Shown here: positions 61,283-64,000 of the stretch, piece by piece | Layout: the number at the start of each line of letters is the position of its first letter | Numbering within the stretch: position 1 is the stretch's first letter | Assembly (NCBI GenBank): GCA_003640385.1 | Contig: RCAB01000007.1 | Span: forward strand, 372,001-436,000 | From: Setaria digitata | Lineage: Eukaryota > Nematoda > Chromadorea > Rhabditida > Setariidae | DNA: 64,000 nucleotides | Direction of reading: 5' to 3' | Notes under the pieces: generated by a model | What the model saw: only the letters and a program-made list of their open reading frames with translations | Told to the model about the DNA's origin: nothing | The model's database searches: none | Position numbers and translations under genes: made by a program

Positions 61283-64000
61283 TCAGATCTCTATTGCTCC
61301 TTTCGAATTTAACAAAGCTGTATCTCCCTCTAAAATTTGTTCAATATTGGACTGTTCCTTCATCGCTATCATTTCTTGTGAGAGATGAGTCACAATAGGC
61401 AATCCATATGCGACAACGGCCCCACCTGTCATATACTTCAACTTGCATGCAGTACGTGCATATGCGATTCCATCTATCAGTAATCGGTATGAAGAACTAA
61501 AATCCATCTTAATAAACAGTTTCCTTTCATCTTTTATAAGAACATCTAATACAAGAACATAGGCTAAAATAATTTTTTGACAAACATATGACGTAGCTCA
61601 TTACTGAATTGTGTTATTGAATAACACTTTATGGCTGACGTGTTCCTGTCAAAATAATTCAGCGAGGACGAAATTCTTTTCCTTAATGGAAATATGGCAG
61701 TTTTCTGGAAGCTAACCTTGTTCCAATTTTGCAATTATTCTGCTTTTGAATTTCCGAGAAGCAGAAATCTAGAAGAGCCAACAGCACTCTATCAATTTCA
61801 CCATCGGTAACCTTAGATAGAAGGATATTAAGTTCTCTACTCCTTTGAATATATTTTCAAAAAATAACATCATTTGGCGGAACGATAAACTATTAAATGC
61901 ATTTCCAAAATATTTTTCTGTTCGAAAAAATATATTTCTTAGGAAGATATTTAATTCAATCACTTAAAATCCTATTCTATTTTAAAATTGACTCACCATC
62001 CAAAGACAGCCAACAACACAAGGACAATTTGCTATAACATAATCGTAAATTGCGCCTCTGCCATCAAATCCTTCACCTTCGTGAGTTATGCGAACACTAA
62101 AAGTTTAACTTCGAATTTAAATGATATCTATTTAGAAAAAAATGTAATTTTTGTAATTTTTCACGTCTGAAACTTATAGAATGTATCGCAAGACACCAAA
62201 CCTGGAACAGCCCATGAGAAGCGACACAGCGCGAACATTACTTCGTAATACTGCTGATCTTCCAAAATATTTACCACCACTTCCATGACCCATATAGCTT
62301 AAAAAAAGACACTTGAAGAAATATGAACGACCACAAGAACTGAAATAATGGCACACAAACTAATTCAAATGAAAAATTTACATCTATTTTGTATAAAAAT
62401 GATTTTACTAGGATTTAAAGAGAGGCGGGTAACTTCCAATTTCTTAATACATATTATATGATATACAGAATATGAAATAAATCTCAACAATTTAACTACG
62501 AAGAATAACATGGTAATAAAATCACCTTAAATATGACGAGTATCGAGAAGTTCAAAACCTAGTAAAATATTATGAAAATCCCGAAATGGAAAAATTTTCA
62601 GAGAAAGCCAACTGAATTTTTTCTCGAAGGTACTTTGAAACGAGAGTAAAATTAAAAAAAAAAAAAAAAAAAAACAAGCGAGGCTTACAAAAATAGGTCA
62701 CTTGTTTCCAATGAAATGCGTAATTCTTCTGGCTTTGGTGCAGCACCAATTGTTCCTCTCCAGCAAGTAAATTTTTCCAGCTCTTTAGAGAGTCTTTTCT
62801 GCGTATCGGTCAAATCACCTCCGGGATCCAGTACGTAAAAAGAATTTCTCCCATCTACTGCTTTTGGTATCTAGAATTATACAATAAAAGTTTTCATGAA
62901 GCTTGCAAAAAAAAAAAAAAGGAAAGGAAAAAATAGCACTTACTTTTTTCGAACGAGATAAAAGTTTCTGAAACATATGGAATGATGATATCCTGCATAC
63001 ACGCTTATGTGACTCCATTATCGGCAAAAGTTCAAATGGAAATGAAGCTAATTCCTAAAAAAAAGAAAGAAGAGAATGGTTGCGGGATAACTGTCAGTTG
63101 GTTTTTTTTTTTGCAAAGGTATGTCTGAGCCTATCCTCTGTATGCTTTGAGAAGAACACTCCGCTTAACGGAATCAAGAGAACTTTAGTGAGCAACAAAA
63201 AAGAAAAAAAATACAAAAGGAAATTATGATTAGGTACCAAACTGAACAGTTCTCCAAAAATTTTTCCTGAACAATTAATTACACTTACCGGTGAAACACA
63301 AAACAAGACATAACTGTTTGAAAGGTCACGAAGGAATGGTTGCTTTCCAAACTTCGATATCCATCGACTGCGACAATCACAAATATGTGTAGCTACAGAT
63401 TCATTAAAATTTTCCAAAGCTACAAATCTTTGAACCAATTGTTCCCAGTTTGCTGCTGACAGATCCAAATTTTCGATTAATGTCTAAAATCAATTCTGGA
63501 AAAATTGCATCACACTGATTTATTATGTAACTTTGAATGAAAGAAAGTTTTAACGACTAAATATCTTCACAAAGTTATTCTAATAGGCGTTAAGTTCCTC
63601 CCTCCATGCTCCTCATACCTTAAAGCCCTGTTGCGCTGTTTTTCCCCACAAAGAATAAGGCGGTAGTAGATCGAAAAATAAAAGGCTTTCATCCACGTAA
63701 TAACTGAACATCAAAGAACCAAGGATTATACATACATTCGCTGAGCTTCTTGAAAGCCCACTGCCTACTATTTCATTCACAGCCGAAAATTGAGCAACAT
63801 TCATCGGTGTGGAAGGTAAGAGAAGAATGGAAAAAATTCCAAACCATTCTGTTTCCACATCGCAAATTAAATTCTGTAAAAGCCTTATAACACTGAAATT
63901 TTTTGCATCCAGTTGCCAAAATTTTTTTGATCCATCTTTTAAACAAAACTTAACAACCAAGTGAAAAATTTTAAAAACATTATGTTTGCGAAAAAAACGA
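61283..64000 (-). CDS. sep-1: Separase, C-terminal catalytic part (5' end outside window)
   Basis: The clan CD cysteine protease that cleaves the cohesin kleisin at anaphase onset. Exons in transcript order: right edge to 63619, 63483-63289, 63054-62944, 62870-62689, 62297-62202, 62096-61997, 61811-61717, 61496-61283 (TGA); all joins in phase; about 457 residues visible. The catalytic His lies in YMGHGSGGKYF and the catalytic Cys in LLMGCSS, joined across the intron at 62202. Family hallmarks around them are FPFELLPIM, SFYVLDPGGDLTDTQKRL with FTCWRGTIGAAP, CVVGCLWMVTDGEIDRVLL, and ACKLKYMTGGAVVAYGLP near the end. The last acceptor was placed at TTTTAG/61496, because that keeps phase; an upstream AAG at 61507 would not. 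The frame is open to the window edge. The N-terminal regulatory region that binds securin is not in view. Confidence 0.95.

Overview
The window looks like nuclear DNA of a nematode, most likely a spirurid or filarial-type parasite. It is strongly AT-rich. Genes are split by many short introns with TTTCAG-type acceptors, and the protein families (a patched-related PTR protein, extracellular-LRR membrane proteins, a SEP-1-like separase, a PAS-3-like proteasome subunit) have the expected nematode form. Genus and species cannot be read from the sequence. All gene models below were joined by hand from reading frame, splice sites and phase; there is no transcript evidence.

Layout from left to right. 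The 3' end of a polypeptide GalNAc-transferase (+, 160-2731) is followed by a complete divergent alpha-tubulin (+, 4973-7246). A leucine-rich-repeat type I membrane protein follows on the minus strand (8399-11519). A 3.5 kb spacer separates it from the divergently transcribed PTR gene (+, 14977-21698). From about 22 kb to the right edge, nearly all recognisable genes are on the minus strand: the SNARE USE1 (22323-23786), proteasome alpha-4/PAS-3 (24724-26926), an S1 serine protease (27406-30972), a 27-exon ubinuclein-like HIRA-complex subunit (33582-44221), a second LRR membrane protein (48604-54855) and the catalytic C-terminus of separase (61283 to the edge). A small uncharacterised plus-strand gene lies entirely inside one intron of the protease. 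Two further low-confidence small genes lie in the long spacer right of the second LRR gene.

The genes do not form one pathway. They are mostly housekeeping functions (glycosylation, cytoskeleton, ER membrane fusion, proteolysis, histone H3.3 deposition, chromatid separation) mixed with cell-surface proteins (two LRR proteins, PTR) that in nematodes often act in cuticle or epithelial matrix biology. No mobile element, CRISPR array, rRNA or convincing tRNA was seen.

The main points for a second look are: alpha-tubulin without the K40 acetylation site; two GC-AG introns; a PP1-type RVRF motif at the C-terminus of the second LRR protein; the nested opposite-strand gene; a decayed copy of a PTR exon inside the next intron; a compact GC-richer element with repeated CACGT cores near 58.3-58.9 kb; and five single-N positions, each flanked by near-identical direct repeats, which look like unmerged contig overlaps rather than real duplications.
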